DNA of 59,975 bases from Opitutales bacterium (GTDB taxonomy: Bacteria; Verrucomicrobiota; Verrucomicrobiia; Opitutales; Seribacteraceae), in assembly GCA_029254745.1 (NCBI GenBank), contig JAQWWZ010000012.1:1-59975 (forward strand). Reading direction: 5' to 3'. The notes under the pieces are model-generated. The model was not told where the DNA came from, searched no databases, and saw nothing but the letters and a program-made list of their open reading frames with translations. Shown here in pieces: positions 16,622 to 26,728 of the stretch (positions are counted from its first letter, which is position 1; each line of letters opens with the position of its first letter). The translations under genes and the position numbers were made by a program.

Positions 16622-16951
16622 CTACTCATTAAGTAAAGGGACCCATTTCCTTTTCTCTCCTGCAGAGGTGAGGTTAGAAACGAGTACCCATCCCTCACCA
16701 GTAGTAGTATCAAACTTGATTAAGCGTTTGTATAAATATGCTTTTTCATCCTGCGAGTAGTATTCGGCACTGATAATCTGATACTTACCAACCTTGGATC
16801 CCATCGATGCAAAATTTGGAGGGGGGGGTATATTCATAGGCAGTCTTGGCGGAGAAACGCTAGGACTTTTTTTGCTTTGAGCAAAGCCTATGATCGCAAA
16901 CAGTGAAAGAGTTAAAATTCCTAGGCAAGAAACGAGTGGTTTAATTTTCAT
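16622..16951 (-). CDS. Small secreted protein of unknown function
   Basis: The 109-residue product has a signal peptide (LVSCLGILTLSLFAIIGFAQ), a short Pro-rich stretch (PPRLPMNIPPPPNF) and a compact beta domain. That domain has the pattern G-K-Y-Q-I...LIKFDTTTGEGWVL...W-V-P-L. It resembles the short beta-propeller-blade-like units ('DTxTGxxW') found singly in many PVC proteins. Function is unknown. It is convergent with the Nramp-like gene. Confidence 0.65.
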   Translation of the reverse strand: MKIKPLVSCLGILTLSLFAIIGFAQSKKSPSVSPPRLPMNIPPPPNFASMGSKVGKYQIISAEYYSQDEKAYLYKRLIKFDTTTGEGWVLVSNLTSAGEKRKWVPLLNE

Positions 16952-16997
16952 GAATAAATATGATTATATTGGTGGAAAGAAAAAAGCGGAACAAATA

Positions 16998-17023
16998 ATT
17001 TACTCTAATTTTTCTGAGTAAAT
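16998..17023. repeat. Inverted repeat in intergenic region
   Basis: Perfect 8-bp arms ATTTACTC and GAGTAAAT flank a 10-nt T-rich loop, about 50 bp upstream of the small secreted gene that starts at 16951. It could be an operator or a weak hairpin; no T-run follows either arm strongly enough for a terminator. Confidence 0.4.
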
Positions 17024-17057
17024 GTCAAATTGTAGTAAGTTGGTATCCACAAAAAAG

Positions 17058-17086
17058 TCGACGACTTTGCCCAAATCGCCGACTTT
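17058..17086. repeat. Short direct repeat, candidate protein-binding site
   Basis: TCGACGACTTT (17058-17068) and TCGCCGACTTT (17076-17086) are two 11-mers matching at 10 positions, with an 18-bp period. The GC-rich repeats stand out in an AT-rich intergenic stretch. A tandem operator is one reading. Confidence 0.35.
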
Positions 17087-17203
17087 ATATGTATTCTAGA
17101 TGAAATTAATCAGACCAGAAGTAACATTAATTAAATAAAAAAATGTATTTAGCAACAATAAAGTATATAAATTCTTTAATTTATACAGTTATCCATGCAT
17201 AAA

Positions 17204-17422
17204 TTATGCATTTTCCTCCTGAATAAATACCATGGACTGCACCCAAATACTATCTTTCTCACAATAAACCAAACCACCCAAACATTGCCATCTTCCCGAA
17301 GAATGAAATAAGAATCCTTCTTTATCCTTATACTCATGCTGAATCAATCGATTGACCTCTTCTACCATTTCTTTCGTGGTCTTGTGCTTTAAAACCTTGT
17401 ATTTACGATGTACTCTAATCAT
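17204..17422 (-). CDS. Small protein resembling DUF1737
   Basis: The 72-residue product starts with RVHRKYKVLKHKTTKEMVEEVNRLI and continues to W-x-C-L-G-G-L-V-Y and WVQSMVF. This order (YKV...L...VN, then W...GG, then QAM/QSM near the end) is the DUF1737 layout as I recall it, with a short insert in the middle. It is cytosolic. The stop codon lies inside a palindrome (17195-17211, ATGCATAA/TTATGCAT). It is divergent from moxR. Confidence 0.6.
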   Translation of the reverse strand: MIRVHRKYKVLKHKTTKEMVEEVNRLIQHEYKDKEGFLFHSSGRWQCLGGLVYCEKDSIWVQSMVFIQEENA

Positions 17423-17498
17423 GAAAAGGAATTATATTTTTATGAATCACTGCCTTCAATTAGCAAGATTTTCCGAATAGTTTATTTATTACAACCTC

Positions 17499-18554
17499 AT
17501 GACCTTAGAAACTTCTGATCAGAAAAACACCTCTGAAACTACTTCTTCTTCCTCAATCAAGGATAACGAAGTTAATCAGATTAAATCTTTACAAAATATT
17601 TTTCTCGATATCAAAGCAGAGTTAAGCAAAATAATTATCGGTCAGGAAGATGCGATTGAGAAACTTTTTCTTTGTTTGTTATCTAGAGGTCATGGGTTGT
17701 TGATGGGTGTTCCTGGTTTAGCCAAGACCTTGCTTGTCAATTCTCTTGCCCAAACCACTTCTCTATCCTTTGGGCGGATTCAATTTACCCCAGACCTTAT
17801 GCCATCTGATGTAACGGGTACTGAAATCTTACAGCAAAGAAACGATGGAGAAGGTCGCGACTTCACTTTTATCAAAGGTCCAATTTTTGCTAATGTTATC
17901 CTAGCGGATGAAATAAACCGGACACCTCCCAAAACCCAGTCTGCCTTATTAGAAGCAATGCAGGAGCAACATGTTACCGTGGCAGGCAAAAATCATGTAC
18001 TCACCAACCCTTTTTTTGTTCTAGCAACTCAAAATCCGATTGAACAAGAAGGCACCTACCCACTTCCTGAAGCACAACTCGATCGATTTATGTTTATCAT
18101 CAGAATGGATTATCCCGAGAGAGAACAAGAGCTTGCTATTGCCAAGCAAACTACGATCGGAGGTACTCCTAACTTACAAGAGGTCATAACAGGAGAAAAA
18201 TTAATAGAATACCAAGACCTAACTGAAAAAATTCCAGTTCCAGACCACATATATGAGCTCGCGGTGGATCTAGTTAGAAAAACAAGACCCAAATCCCAAG
18301 ATGCCCCAAACTGGTTAAAAGAAGTAGTTGAATGGGGAGCCGGTCCCCGAGCTATTCAATTTCTGATTAAAAGTGCCAAAGCCCAAGCCATTATCAATGG
18401 CAACTATATTGTATCTGAACAAGACCTAGAATCTATAGCTGAACCTGTATTGAACCATCGGATTATCACCAATTTCCATGCTCGCTCTGAGGGCATCACA
18501 AGCTCTCAAGTAATTCAAAGGCTTATCAAAGAAGTAAGGAAAGCCAATGACTAG
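17499..18554 (+). CDS. MoxR-family AAA+ ATPase
   Basis: This 351-residue MoxR ATPase is a chaperone-like enzyme thought to mature or activate protein complexes together with vWA proteins. Walker A GVPGLAKT is at residues 70-77, Walker B ILADE at 134-138 followed by INRTPPKTQSALLEAMQE, sensor 1 ATQNP, and the LPEAQLDRFMF arginine-finger region. The lid domain follows. It leads a compact plus-strand cluster of seven genes; the next gene (DUF58) begins 3 bp after its stop. No Shine-Dalgarno sequence is visible before the ATG. Confidence 0.95.
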   Translation: MTLETSDQKNTSETTSSSSIKDNEVNQIKSLQNIFLDIKAELSKIIIGQEDAIEKLFLCLLSRGHGLLMGVPGLAKTLLVNSLAQTTSLSFGRIQFTPDLMPSDVTGTEILQQRNDGEGRDFTFIKGPIFANVILADEINRTPPKTQSALLEAMQEQHVTVAGKNHVLTNPFFVLATQNPIEQEGTYPLPEAQLDRFMFIIRMDYPEREQELAIAKQTTIGGTPNLQEVITGEKLIEYQDLTEKIPVPDHIYELAVDLVRKTRPKSQDAPNWLKEVVEWGAGPRAIQFLIKSAKAQAIINGNYIVSEQDLESIAEPVLNHRIITNFHARSEGITSSQVIQRLIKEVRKAND

Positions 18555-18557
18555 GCT

Positions 18558-19466
18558 ATGAAGCCAACAATGAGGAAAGCCGGAGACTACATTGACCAGA
18601 AAGCTATCTCAAAATTGGTCGGAACCCCTCAGGTAAGCACACAGGCGATGATGGGAACAATCAGTGGTTACCACCGAAGTAGCCATAAGGGCTCGAGTGT
18701 AGAGTTTGCAGAATACCGAGAATACTCCCCCGGAGATGACCTCAAAAGACTTGATTGGCGAGTTCTGGGAAGAACGGAACGGTTTTACTTGAAAGAATTT
18801 GAAGCAGATACCAACTTACAATGCCATTTCCTGCTAGATTCGAGTGCTTCGATGAACTTTGGTAATCAAATTTCCAAGTTCGAGTACGGGAAAAAATTAG
18901 TGGGTACACTTTCTTATTTATTCCTCCAACAAGGAGATGCAGTAGGTATGGATTTATCCAGTATCAATTCTTCTATTACTAGCAGTGCCAAAAGAAACCC
19001 TGCACAGATGAACACCATCCTCCAAGCTTTATTGCAGGCAAAAGCAGAGGGAGATCAGAGCATTTCCTCTAGCATTCACAGGTTAGCACAATCGAGTAGA
19101 AAGAGATCACTTATCATTGTCATCTCTGATTTCTTTGAAGAAGCCGATGACATCAAGCAGGGGATTCATCATTGCAGAGACCGCAAGCATCAACTCTTAC
19201 TATTCCACTTACTAGACAAACAGGAAGAGAATTTTAATTTTACTCGTCCGACTCGATTTATTGATCTCGAAAATGGAAATTCTCTCATAAGTGACCCACA
19301 GTCTGTACGAGATGAATACTTAGATAAATTAAAGAGCCATATCTACACAATCGAGCAAGGATGCCTAGAAACCCAAAGTTCCTATCACAAGCTATCGACT
19401 CACTTAACTCTTTCAGATGGACTTAAGCCATTTGCGACTGATCCTAATTTCAGTAGAAAAAAGTGA
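18558..19466 (+). CDS. DUF58 protein (vWA-like)
   Basis: This 302-residue DUF58 protein is the regular partner of MoxR ATPases. The diagnostic segment EYREYSPGDDLKRLDWRVLG is at about residues 52-71, followed by KEFEADTNLQ and a vWA MIDAS motif DSSAS at 94-98. There is no transmembrane segment. It lies 3 bp after moxR, and the next gene's GTG start overlaps its TGA. In related systems DUF58 probably transmits MoxR activity to membrane vWA proteins, but the target is unknown. Confidence 0.93.
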   Translation: MKPTMRKAGDYIDQKAISKLVGTPQVSTQAMMGTISGYHRSSHKGSSVEFAEYREYSPGDDLKRLDWRVLGRTERFYLKEFEADTNLQCHFLLDSSASMNFGNQISKFEYGKKLVGTLSYLFLQQGDAVGMDLSSINSSITSSAKRNPAQMNTILQALLQAKAEGDQSISSSIHRLAQSSRKRSLIIVISDFFEEADDIKQGIHHCRDRKHQLLLFHLLDKQEENFNFTRPTRFIDLENGNSLISDPQSVRDEYLDKLKSHIYTIEQGCLETQSSYHKLSTHLTLSDGLKPFATDPNFSRKK

Positions 19467-21409
19467 GCTTTCTTCAACCGGTGGCTTTATTTGGGCTGTG
19501 CCTTATTTTGGCACCAATTATTATACACCTTCTCAACCTCTTTCGGCACAAGAAACAATCTTGGGCGGCCATGCAATTTCTTCTAAAAGCCAAAAAAAAG
19601 GATTCAAAATTCTCAAAAATAAGCCATTGGGTACCTCTACTTTTGAGAGTCTTTCTTCTGCTTTCACTCATTTTTTTATTAGCCAGGCCACTTTTTGAAC
19701 AAGGAGCCAATTGGCTGTCATTTTCAGAATATAAACCAAGCACACTCGTTTGCATTATCGATAGGTCGACCAGCATGAGAAGAATGTCTGCCAACTCTTC
19801 TCTCAGCCTGCAAGAAACTGCTCGGAAACAAATACTATCCACATTGATGCGGCAAAGGAGAAAAAAAATTATTCTCTTCGATACTCTAGGAACTGAGCCC
19901 TTCATGATAAACGAATCCATGGCACAAAACCCAGCATTGCTTGACGAAGTACTACAACCAACGGATACAGCTGCCAACCTTCCACAATCGATCAAGCGAG
20001 TGATGGAGTGGCTTACCAGAGAATCTGTCCAGAAAGCTAGCATCCTGGTTTATTCAGACATGCAGAAAAGCAGTTGGGATTTACCAAGTAACTCCTCAAC
20101 TCTACAAAATATAACTGAATACCTGGAAAAAAAAGATACACAATGGGAATTAAAAATTTTCCCAATCAAGCTATCAACTTTTTTAAATCGGTCCATTTCC
20201 ATAGAAAAAATTACCTACAATGAAGACTTCATTAGACCCCAACTTTTAATCGAAAGTTCTAGTGAATCTCCGGAGGGGCTTACTCTTGAAATTCAGACAG
20301 ACCAAAATACGCGGATTCTGGATTTAAATCTGAGTGGTTCCAACAATTTGTTTAGTCCACAAATTGCTCTTTCAAAAAACAGTAAACCCAAATGGGTGCG
20401 CCTAGCCATCCCTACTGATTCATGCGAAGCAGATAATGATGCCTTTCTAACAACTACCATGAAAGACCCAAAGAAGATACTGTTTTGCATAGAAGACAAA
20501 AAAATCGAGAAAATTCTATTAGCGGCTGCTCAAGTTGAACCCAATTTAATACTTTCTACAATCAGCCCCAAAGCCATTAATGACAAGAGCCTGTCACAAG
20601 AAAAGTTCCTGATATTACAAGGCACAAATAAAGGTATAAATTCATCATACTTTTTAGCATTTTTAAAAAATGGCGGAACAATCATCTCATTCCCAGGTAA
20701 ACAGTCCATTAATTCAAATAACAACGTAAGGAATTGGCTCGCAATGGAAACAAGGAAGAAGGGAAACTTCTTTCAAGTTAATCAATGGAATAAAGAAATA
20801 GGAATTCTTGCAAATACTTCAAAAGGTCAACCCCTGCCCTTTTCCTTCTTTCAAGCACGAAAAAGGGCTATTCCTACCGTTGGGAAAGCTCTTGCTTTTT
20901 ATGATGACGGTAAACCTTTTGTAACCAAGAATAAAACAGGTCAAGGAGTGCATTATTATTTTTCCACTCTTCCTATAACCCCATGGTCAAACCTAGAAGA
21001 CGGATTTCTTTTGGTGCCAATTATTCAAAGAATTTATCAATCCAGTGTGGCACAGAACCAAACCTTTTTTGGGGTTTGTGGAAATGCTCAATACTCAGAA
21101 CTGCCAGCAGCGAATGCTGTCACTGGAGAGCAAGATGATTCCCCTTTTACGAACGCGGGGATCTACCAAGTGGACAAGGGATTCTCAGCCTATAATCGGC
21201 CTCAAAGAGAAAATGATATGGAGTTTGTAACGAAGGGAGAGATAATGGATTTCTTATCCTTGGCTGAATTTGGATGGCGAGGTCAAACCTCAACTATGGA
21301 TATTGGAAAGGATGAAGAGATATGGAAAGCGTTGCTTCTGGTCGCAGTCGGATTGCTACTAGCTGAGTCATTCTTTTCATTGCCTCCCAAACTAAATTCA
21401 ATTCGGTAA
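19463..21409 (+). CDS. BatA-like membrane protein with vWA domain
   Basis: The 648-residue product begins with the Aerotolerance/BatA N-terminal helix pair (FLQPVALFGLCLILAPIIIHLLN and a second segment at about 55-74). A vWA domain with MIDAS DRSTS at 100-104 follows, then a long beta-rich region (about 230-600) and a C-terminal membrane helix near 625-640. The vWA and middle domains probably face the periplasm. The start is GTG, overlapping the DUF58 stop by 4 bp. In the middle region, segments such as KNGGTIISFPG suggest a glutamine-amidotransferase-like fold. Confidence 0.88.
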   Translation: MSFLQPVALFGLCLILAPIIIHLLNLFRHKKQSWAAMQFLLKAKKKDSKFSKISHWVPLLLRVFLLLSLIFLLARPLFEQGANWLSFSEYKPSTLVCIIDRSTSMRRMSANSSLSLQETARKQILSTLMRQRRKKIILFDTLGTEPFMINESMAQNPALLDEVLQPTDTAANLPQSIKRVMEWLTRESVQKASILVYSDMQKSSWDLPSNSSTLQNITEYLEKKDTQWELKIFPIKLSTFLNRSISIEKITYNEDFIRPQLLIESSSESPEGLTLEIQTDQNTRILDLNLSGSNNLFSPQIALSKNSKPKWVRLAIPTDSCEADNDAFLTTTMKDPKKILFCIEDKKIEKILLAAAQVEPNLILSTISPKAINDKSLSQEKFLILQGTNKGINSSYFLAFLKNGGTIISFPGKQSINSNNNVRNWLAMETRKKGNFFQVNQWNKEIGILANTSKGQPLPFSFFQARKRAIPTVGKALAFYDDGKPFVTKNKTGQGVHYYFSTLPITPWSNLEDGFLLVPIIQRIYQSSVAQNQTFFGVCGNAQYSELPAANAVTGEQDDSPFTNAGIYQVDKGFSAYNRPQRENDMEFVTKGEIMDFLSLAEFGWRGQTSTMDIGKDEEIWKALLLVAVGLLLAESFFSLPPKLNSIR

Positions 21410-21412
21410 ATT

Positions 21413-23599
21413 ATGGAACTGAGCTGGTACAATTGGAACATACATGTCGGTCTTACCGATGGAATCCTTGTTATTTGCATCCTTACATTGACCGTTTTAT
21501 TTTCTTGGAAAACTTGGATACGGACGAAGAAAAAAATGTTGTGTGGTTTTCTGGAAATATTCCGTTTTTTAATCCTTTGCTTTTTTTGCCTCACATTACT
21601 GAATCCAGAAAAAATTAATATTTTAACGAGTAAAAATAAGCCGCAGTTAGCTGTTCTTGTAGATAAGTCCAAAAGCATGGATACGGTCGATATGCACCTG
21701 AACCAATCGACAATTAAAGCCAGGAAGGAATGGGCTGAAGCAATGATTCAGTCACCATACTTTAAAGAGTTGGAAAAAAATGCTTCCATTTACATTGAGC
21801 TATTTTCTTCACATTATGGGGATACAAGAACTGATATTTACGACTGCATCACAAGTACGGTTGATAAATTTCACGATCTGAAAGGGGTTCTCTTGCTTAC
21901 TGACGGTGATTCCAATCTTGGTCCACCCGTTACTCAAAGTGCCCCCAAACTGAGTGATCAAAATATATCTATTTTCAGCATCTTTACCGGAAGTCATAAA
22001 ACTCTGCCCGACTTAGACCTTGAACATACCTGGGCTCCTGCCTTTACCCTCAAAGAAGAAAAAATCGTAGTTAACTGGCAGGTAAAAAATACATTTAAAA
22101 CCCCTCAAAGCTCTGTTCTTTCGCTGTACGCAAACAACGATCTTGTACAGTCTTCTGTCGTTCACCTTGACCCTAGTTCCTCCCAATCCGGAAACATCTG
22201 TTGGCTCCCTTTAAAGACAGGCAAGTACAAGATGAGCTTAAAGCTCAAGGGCATAAGCGGCGAAACTTTCCAAAATAATAATAACCAATCATTCGACCTT
22301 CGCGTTGAAGAAAAATCGATCAAAGTTCTACTCATTGATACGACCCCAAGGTGGGAGTATCGCTTTTTAAAGAATGCCCTACTTCGAGATCCTGGCGTTG
22401 AAGTAAAATCTTTGCTTTTCCATCCAAACCTTAAGCCCGCTCAAGGTAATGAATATTTAGAGCAGTTCCCTCGGAACCTAAGAGAAATGACATCTTTTGA
22501 TGTCGTCTTCCTTGGAGATATTGGAATAGCTCCAAATGAAATAACTCAAAAAAATGCCGAGTTACTAGAAGAGCTTGTAAAGAATCATGCAGGGGGCATT
22601 GTTTTCCTTCCAGGGAGAAAAGGAAAACAATTAACATTTGAGGACTCGTCCATTGGTCACTTATTACCTGTTCATTTTGACAAAAAAAAACCATCAGGTT
22701 TAGGTACTATAAATCCAGCAAACCTGGAACTTACCGATCGAGGTATGCAGCATTGGCTTACTAACTTGAGAGGTGCGGGTCAATCAGATCGAAATTTTTG
22801 GGCAAACCTCCCTGGATTTTTCTGGTCTGCAATAGTAAAGAAAAGTAAGCCTGGGTCTGAAGTACTTGCCACCCACTCGAATTATTCATCAGATTGGGGG
22901 AAAATGCCTCTCCTGGTTGTTCGACATCATCAGGCAGGTAAAGCATTATTTCTTGGTACAGACTCTGTATGGAGATGGAGGAGAGGAGTCGAAGACAAGT
23001 ATCACTATCGTTTCTGGAGCCAAGTTGTAAGATGGATGGCGCGTGGAAGAAATCAGGCAAGCAATGAAGGCATCCGTCTCATAACTCACCCCGAAAAACC
23101 CGATATTGGTGATCAAGTTCTCTTACATTGTATAGTCATGGATCCAGCAGGGTTTCCGTTAGAATCAAACTATATCAATGCCAATATAGTCCACCAGGGT
23201 GGGATAAGCGAAACTGTTCAACTTTCACGGGTGAAAGACGCTAAAGGAGTTTATACCGGGAGTATTCTTGCAAGAGACCCCGGGGATCTAATGGTGACTG
23301 TTTTCACTAATGTAGATCAACGCAAGCTAACGACCACTTTATCTGTGAATTCCGACATGACTGAAAAACAAGGAAGACCGGTTATAACTCGACCCCTCTC
23401 AACACTGTGTGAAATAACAGGAGGATCTTCAGAATCTTATGAAAATTGGCAAAGATTATTACCTAAACTTAAAACTGCACTTTCTCCGAAGCAGACCGTT
23501 ACAATCCACCGACTTCGGACCAACCTTCATTGGGGTGGATTTCTTTTTGCTTTGTTAGTGATTTACTGGACAGGAAGGAAGTTGCTGGGATTAGTTTGA
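21413..23599 (+). CDS. Membrane vWA protein with glutamine-amidotransferase-like domain
   Basis: The 728-residue product has two N-terminal membrane helices (about 14-34 and 48-64) and a vWA domain with MIDAS DKSKS at 84-88. A beta-sandwich-like region comes next. A class-I glutamine-amidotransferase-like region begins around VLLIDTTPRWEYRFLKNAL, and a C-terminal helix (GGFLFALLVIYW) ends the protein. Similar proteins occur next to BatA-like genes in PVC bacteria. It starts 3 bp after the previous gene. No catalytic Cys triad is evident, so the amidotransferase-like part is probably structural. Confidence 0.85.
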   Translation: MELSWYNWNIHVGLTDGILVICILTLTVLFSWKTWIRTKKKMLCGFLEIFRFLILCFFCLTLLNPEKINILTSKNKPQLAVLVDKSKSMDTVDMHLNQSTIKARKEWAEAMIQSPYFKELEKNASIYIELFSSHYGDTRTDIYDCITSTVDKFHDLKGVLLLTDGDSNLGPPVTQSAPKLSDQNISIFSIFTGSHKTLPDLDLEHTWAPAFTLKEEKIVVNWQVKNTFKTPQSSVLSLYANNDLVQSSVVHLDPSSSQSGNICWLPLKTGKYKMSLKLKGISGETFQNNNNQSFDLRVEEKSIKVLLIDTTPRWEYRFLKNALLRDPGVEVKSLLFHPNLKPAQGNEYLEQFPRNLREMTSFDVVFLGDIGIAPNEITQKNAELLEELVKNHAGGIVFLPGRKGKQLTFEDSSIGHLLPVHFDKKKPSGLGTINPANLELTDRGMQHWLTNLRGAGQSDRNFWANLPGFFWSAIVKKSKPGSEVLATHSNYSSDWGKMPLLVVRHHQAGKALFLGTDSVWRWRRGVEDKYHYRFWSQVVRWMARGRNQASNEGIRLITHPEKPDIGDQVLLHCIVMDPAGFPLESNYINANIVHQGGISETVQLSRVKDAKGVYTGSILARDPGDLMVTVFTNVDQRKLTTTLSVNSDMTEKQGRPVITRPLSTLCEITGGSSESYENWQRLLPKLKTALSPKQTVTIHRLRTNLHWGGFLFALLVIYWTGRKLLGLV

Positions 23600-23644
23600 G
23601 AACGAAATTCTCTAAATAGTAACATTCTATAGCCACAATTTTCG

Positions 23645-26600
23645 ATGTCAGATTTCACACTTACATACCCCATAAAATTCTTCCTTAGTCAACTAGCTAA
23701 GGTTGCCGCACTTTGGAAAGCTAAACAATTCATGGCATATGCCATCTCGTGGGTTTTATTATCATGGCTTACCACTTTCTTATCTGACCGTTTCACTGAT
23801 ACCCCTCAGGTTGTAAGGGGAATCATTTTAGCGGTTTCTTTTTCAGGGATTTTCTATCTTGGCTTCAGGTATTATCTCTTTCTAACAACTGCTCATACAT
23901 CTTGGCTTTGGTTATCCAAACAAGTCAGAAAGACTTACCGTACCCATGGTGAAAAACTCTTAGGCATCGTAGAAATAGCATCAAACAAACAGGACTACCA
24001 AAATCTGAAAACTGCAAAAGTGTTATTCTATGCTGAACAGGCTAAATTTGAAAAAGAAATTTCATCCGTAAACATTAGAACCATTTTCCCTCAGCGGGCT
24101 AATCAAAGTGCATACTTAACCCTCGCATTATTTGCTTCCTCGGCGATCTTGATTGCGGGTGTATTTCCAGCATTATTAAGAAATTCGATTGAGAGATGGA
24201 TTACACCATGGAATCAAACAGAGAGAATAAGTCTTACAAATCTACTCGTTGCAAATCCTGAAATATTCATTCCAAAAAATGAATCTGTTGTCCTACGTTT
24301 TCCTTTTTCTAAAAATTCTAGAATCTTTCCAAAATCAGCATCTTTCGAGAGCGAAAAAAATTTAGACTTCAGAGAAATTTCTAGGTCCAACGGTCATTTT
24401 TTTGAATTTACCATTCCTCCACTGCAAACCGATTCTACATTTAATCTAAGGTGCGGGGATTTCTTCCAGTCTATTAAAATCTCCCCAAGCCATCGCCCTT
24501 CATTATCAATGCTAGAAGCAGTGGTTACATGGCCAAATTATCTCGCATACCCACAGATTAAAGTGAATCTTCTAATGGAAAATTCACCGTTCTTAAGAGG
24601 AAGTGAAATATCTCTTCAAGGAAAAGCTAATAAAGGGTTATCTAATATTTCACTAAGATGTAATGACTGGCTTGATTATCAACTACCTCAAGACCGAGAC
24701 TTTATTTTTAATCTACCTCTTCTGAAAAAAACCCAAGAAATACAGATATATTTTGAAGATCGTACAATGTTTACCCAGGCAAGAAAGTATCTTCTTGATA
24801 TGAAAGTATTTGAGGATAAACCCCCGACTTCGGAAGTTGATCTGCTTGATAATTTCTCTCCCATTTTAGAATTTGAATCGAGGAGTTTTCACATCAAAGC
24901 CGAAGATGATTTTGGTATTTCTTCTTTCGCCCTGACACTTGAAATTTTTAAACCTGATCAAGTCATCATTAAGCATTCGTTAATCTCTCAAAAGTTTAAT
25001 GAAGCTAATAAAACAGAATTAAATATATCGTATCCCTTTGACCCTTCTTTTTTTGGCTTACAAAACAAGGATCAAATCTCCTTAACCCTGTCAGTAAATG
25101 ATCGATTTCCAGAACGAAAATCAACCAAATCATCCTCGCCAAAACTAAAGATCATAGGAGCCCAGGAACACGCAGATTTTATTATCCAAAAAATGGAGGG
25201 ATTGCTTTCAAAAGTTGCAGAAACATCAAGGAAACAGGAAAGTCTTCAAAGCCAAACGATTCTACAAAAGTCTAGATTGGCTGATTCAAAAAATCACCAA
25301 TATACATCTTTTGACACGAACGTCATTTCTGAACTTGCTGAGCAACAAAAATTAGTTACCCAAGACCTATTATCATCTGTTGAAACTGGTTTTACTCTTT
25401 TAAAATACGCCACAGAAAATCCAGTTTTTGATGCTTCCACTTTGAAGGATTTCACTGATTCGGTAAATGAAATGACCGGAATCGCAAATGAACAAATGGC
25501 TCCATCAAAGGAATCACTGACCGAAGCAAGCAAGTCGGCCAAAACCAATATAAACGGCCATTTACTAGTATCTATTCAAAGCCAGGAAATAGCATTAATA
25601 AGGCTGAAGAATCTTCTGCAAGAATTAACAAAGCAGATAGATCTAATAGAAGCCAGATCACTCGCCCAGCGGTTAAATGAATTGGGGCTTAGGGAAAAAA
25701 GTATTTCGATCGATCTGATCACTATTATGCCTCACACCATTGGCCAATCAAAAAGCTCTCTTTCTGACCAAGATTTGAGAATCATAAAGGAACTTCAAGG
25801 ATTTCAAGAACAGGTTCGGCATGAGGCCAAGGAAGCTCATAATGAAATCAGTAGGTATTATGAAAGAACTGGTGTGACAGCTTATCAAAAAGTAAACTTA
25901 CTCATGCACGGATCAAAAGTAGATTCTGGATTAAATTCGATTACTCAAAAAATCGGCGAAAATATAACTCTAAAAGCATTGAATGAGCTTTCTGCCTGGC
26001 AGAATAAATTTTCTTCATGGGCTAGGATTCTTGAAAATCAGATAGCCGAATCTAGTCAAGGTGGAGGAGAAGGTTCATCTTCAGGAAAAGATACAGCCGC
26101 TCAAGTTCTTGAACTTTTAAAAATTAAAAGAAAACAAAAAAATATTCTTCAGAAGACTAAATTAATAAACCAAGATATGTTGGATGTGGATCATGAATTA
26201 TGGAGCCAAAAATTGAGTGAATCACAAAATGAACTGGCAATTGATTTAACAGATTCACAAATTGCTTTGGCCAATGAAGCTTTAAATCCCTTAATCGACG
26301 AAGCCCACACCGCTATGGCTGAAGCCTATGATTTACTCCGCAGAGCAAACACCTGTGAAAAGACACAAGGTAAGCAAATAATCGCAAGGGATTTGGTGAG
26401 CGATATCATTAACCTGTTGGTCGAAGGTCAACAAAAAGACGATAAAAATGAAGTAAGCCAGGAGGTAAGTACGATGGAATTTTTATTGATGCAATCGAAG
26501 TCGCAAAAATCCAAAAAAGGTAAAGGCAATAGTCAGGCTGCAGGGAAAACCGGGGGTGGAAATAATCAAGGAGGAAAAGAAAGTGGCAAGCTTGAGCAGA

Positions 26601-26728
26601 TCAGAGAAGAAAACATGAAAGTACATTTTCATTCTCGCAAACCTAAGACTGGTGGTGCAGTTATCCCAACCATCCCCCCTGAGTTTAAAGAAGCAATGGA
26701 ACGTTATTTAGAAAAAATTGGAAAATGA
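23645..26728 (+). CDS. Large membrane protein with coiled-coil region (DUF4175-like)
   Basis: The 1027-residue product has three membrane segments in the first 180 residues (about 30-48, 58-80 and 158-178). A beta-rich part (about 200-500) follows, then a long helical/coiled-coil region (about 510-930) rich in Gln, Glu, Leu and Ser. A low-complexity Lys/Gly/Ser stretch and the end TIPPEFKEAMERYLEKIGK close it. The 'PPEFKEAMERYL' ending and general layout are typical of the DUF4175-like proteins of MoxR/vWA clusters. It could be the scaffold of the complex. Its stop overlaps the next start by 4 bp. Confidence 0.75.
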   Translation: MSDFTLTYPIKFFLSQLAKVAALWKAKQFMAYAISWVLLSWLTTFLSDRFTDTPQVVRGIILAVSFSGIFYLGFRYYLFLTTAHTSWLWLSKQVRKTYRTHGEKLLGIVEIASNKQDYQNLKTAKVLFYAEQAKFEKEISSVNIRTIFPQRANQSAYLTLALFASSAILIAGVFPALLRNSIERWITPWNQTERISLTNLLVANPEIFIPKNESVVLRFPFSKNSRIFPKSASFESEKNLDFREISRSNGHFFEFTIPPLQTDSTFNLRCGDFFQSIKISPSHRPSLSMLEAVVTWPNYLAYPQIKVNLLMENSPFLRGSEISLQGKANKGLSNISLRCNDWLDYQLPQDRDFIFNLPLLKKTQEIQIYFEDRTMFTQARKYLLDMKVFEDKPPTSEVDLLDNFSPILEFESRSFHIKAEDDFGISSFALTLEIFKPDQVIIKHSLISQKFNEANKTELNISYPFDPSFFGLQNKDQISLTLSVNDRFPERKSTKSSSPKLKIIGAQEHADFIIQKMEGLLSKVAETSRKQESLQSQTILQKSRLADSKNHQYTSFDTNVISELAEQQKLVTQDLLSSVETGFTLLKYATENPVFDASTLKDFTDSVNEMTGIANEQMAPSKESLTEASKSAKTNINGHLLVSIQSQEIALIRLKNLLQELTKQIDLIEARSLAQRLNELGLREKSISIDLITIMPHTIGQSKSSLSDQDLRIIKELQGFQEQVRHEAKEAHNEISRYYERTGVTAYQKVNLLMHGSKVDSGLNSITQKIGENITLKALNELSAWQNKFSSWARILENQIAESSQGGGEGSSSGKDTAAQVLELLKIKRKQKNILQKTKLINQDMLDVDHELWSQKLSESQNELAIDLTDSQIALANEALNPLIDEAHTAMAEAYDLLRRANTCEKTQGKQIIARDLVSDIINLLVEGQQKDDKNEVSQEVSTMEFLLMQSKSQKSKKGKGNSQAAGKTGGGNNQGGKESGKLEQIREENMKVHFHSRKPKTGGAVIPTIPPEFKEAMERYLEKIGK

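Noticed and set aside
17040-17200. Replication origin with DnaA boxes
   Set aside because: Two near matches to TTATCCACA occur, but there is no dnaA/dnaN neighbourhood or box cluster.
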